64,000 nt of DNA. It comes from Xiphydria camelus. Its lineage: Eukaryota > Arthropoda > Insecta > Hymenoptera > Xiphydriidae. The position numbers were made by a program, and so were the translations under genes. The stretch covers positions 26,018,827-26,082,826 of the forward strand of contig OY783196.1 of NCBI GenBank assembly GCA_963678675.1. Reading direction: 5' to 3'. The notes beneath the pieces are model-generated. The model ran no database searches, was not told where the DNA came from, and saw only the letters and a list, made by a program, of their open reading frames with translations. Positions 63,742 through 64,000 of the stretch are shown here, piece after piece. The first letter of the stretch is position 1. The number at the start of each line of letters is the position of its first letter.

Positions 63742-64000
63742 CTAGCCGAACAATCTCACCAGCAAAGCGGCAATGTTCGTGCTACGAATATTCACCTCTT
63801 GCTTCTTGCGAACGATGTAATTCTTCCCGTCGCAGTTGTCCCAGTACTCCTTGCCGTCTGTTCGGTATCGCACGCAAAATTCGATCACGTCCGACTTCAG
63901 TGGCAAAGTCACCCGGAAGCGGAATGTGTCGTAGAGAATGAGGGCCGCCTGCGGAGTGCCAGGTTGTTCGACGTAGCGGCAATAGATGTCCTCGTAGGAC
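63742..64000 (-). CDS. PP1 glycogen-targeting regulatory subunit (PPP1R3 family), C-terminal part
   Basis: The minus-strand frame entering at the window edge reads SYEDIYCRYVEQPG ... TFRFRVTLPLKSDVIEFCVRYR ... TDGKEYWDNCDGKNYIV and stops at TAG (63744-63742) after 85 visible residues. The VIEFCVRYR/EYWDNCDGKNY block is typical of the CBM21 carbohydrate-binding domain found in PP1 regulatory subunit 3 proteins. These tether protein phosphatase 1 to glycogen and to glycogen synthase. The N-terminal PP1-binding motif would lie beyond position 64000. A possible AATAAA is at 63490-63485. The gene is incomplete here because the window ends. Confidence 0.85.
   Translation of the reverse strand, partial: SYEDIYCRYVEQPGTPQAALILYDTFRFRVTLPLKSDVIEFCVRYRTDGKEYWDNCDGKNYIVRKKQEVNIRSTNIAALLVRLFG

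Overview
The window looks like nuclear DNA of an insect, most likely a hymenopteran and perhaps an ant. The protein-coding genes have short introns with GT-AG boundaries. The spacers are rich in CpG and in CG/GC runs, and small palindromic DNA transposons occur throughout. The species call is inference from this texture and from the protein families; no species-specific marker was seen.

Layout. Positions 1-21 kb hold no gene I can support. They are CpG-rich spacer with many foldback transposon copies, a mariner-like deletion derivative (7218-7997) and a 2.3 kb inverted-repeat element filled with a 320-bp satellite (11334-13632). A compact gene cluster follows at 21-27 kb: proteasome alpha-2 (minus), an NF45/ILF2 homologue (plus) and beta-sarcoglycan (minus). 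From 28.5 to 36.7 kb lies a 10-exon gene (plus) for a secreted coiled-coil/fibrinogen-domain protein of about 732 residues, best matched to Scabrous; its short first exon is separated from the rest by about 4 kb of repeat-bearing intron. From 37.8 to 42.8 kb are two divergently transcribed trypsin-like serine proteases, one with a clip domain (minus) and one without (plus). From 43 to 63.7 kb I find no gene, but there is a TTAA-flanked piggyBac-like relic with tRNA-like inverted arms (44905-46427), a pogo/Tigger-like element (50235-50588) and more foldback elements. The window ends inside the last exon of a PP1 glycogen-targeting subunit with a CBM21 domain (minus).

The genes do not form one pathway. 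Proteasome alpha-2 and NF45 are housekeeping genes read away from each other from a short shared spacer. Beta-sarcoglycan is a muscle membrane complex subunit, the Scabrous-like gene is a developmental secreted factor, and the protease pair is typical of haemolymph cascades. Gene models were built by hand from splice signals and reading frame; every complete model closes in frame, and lengths fit the families where known.
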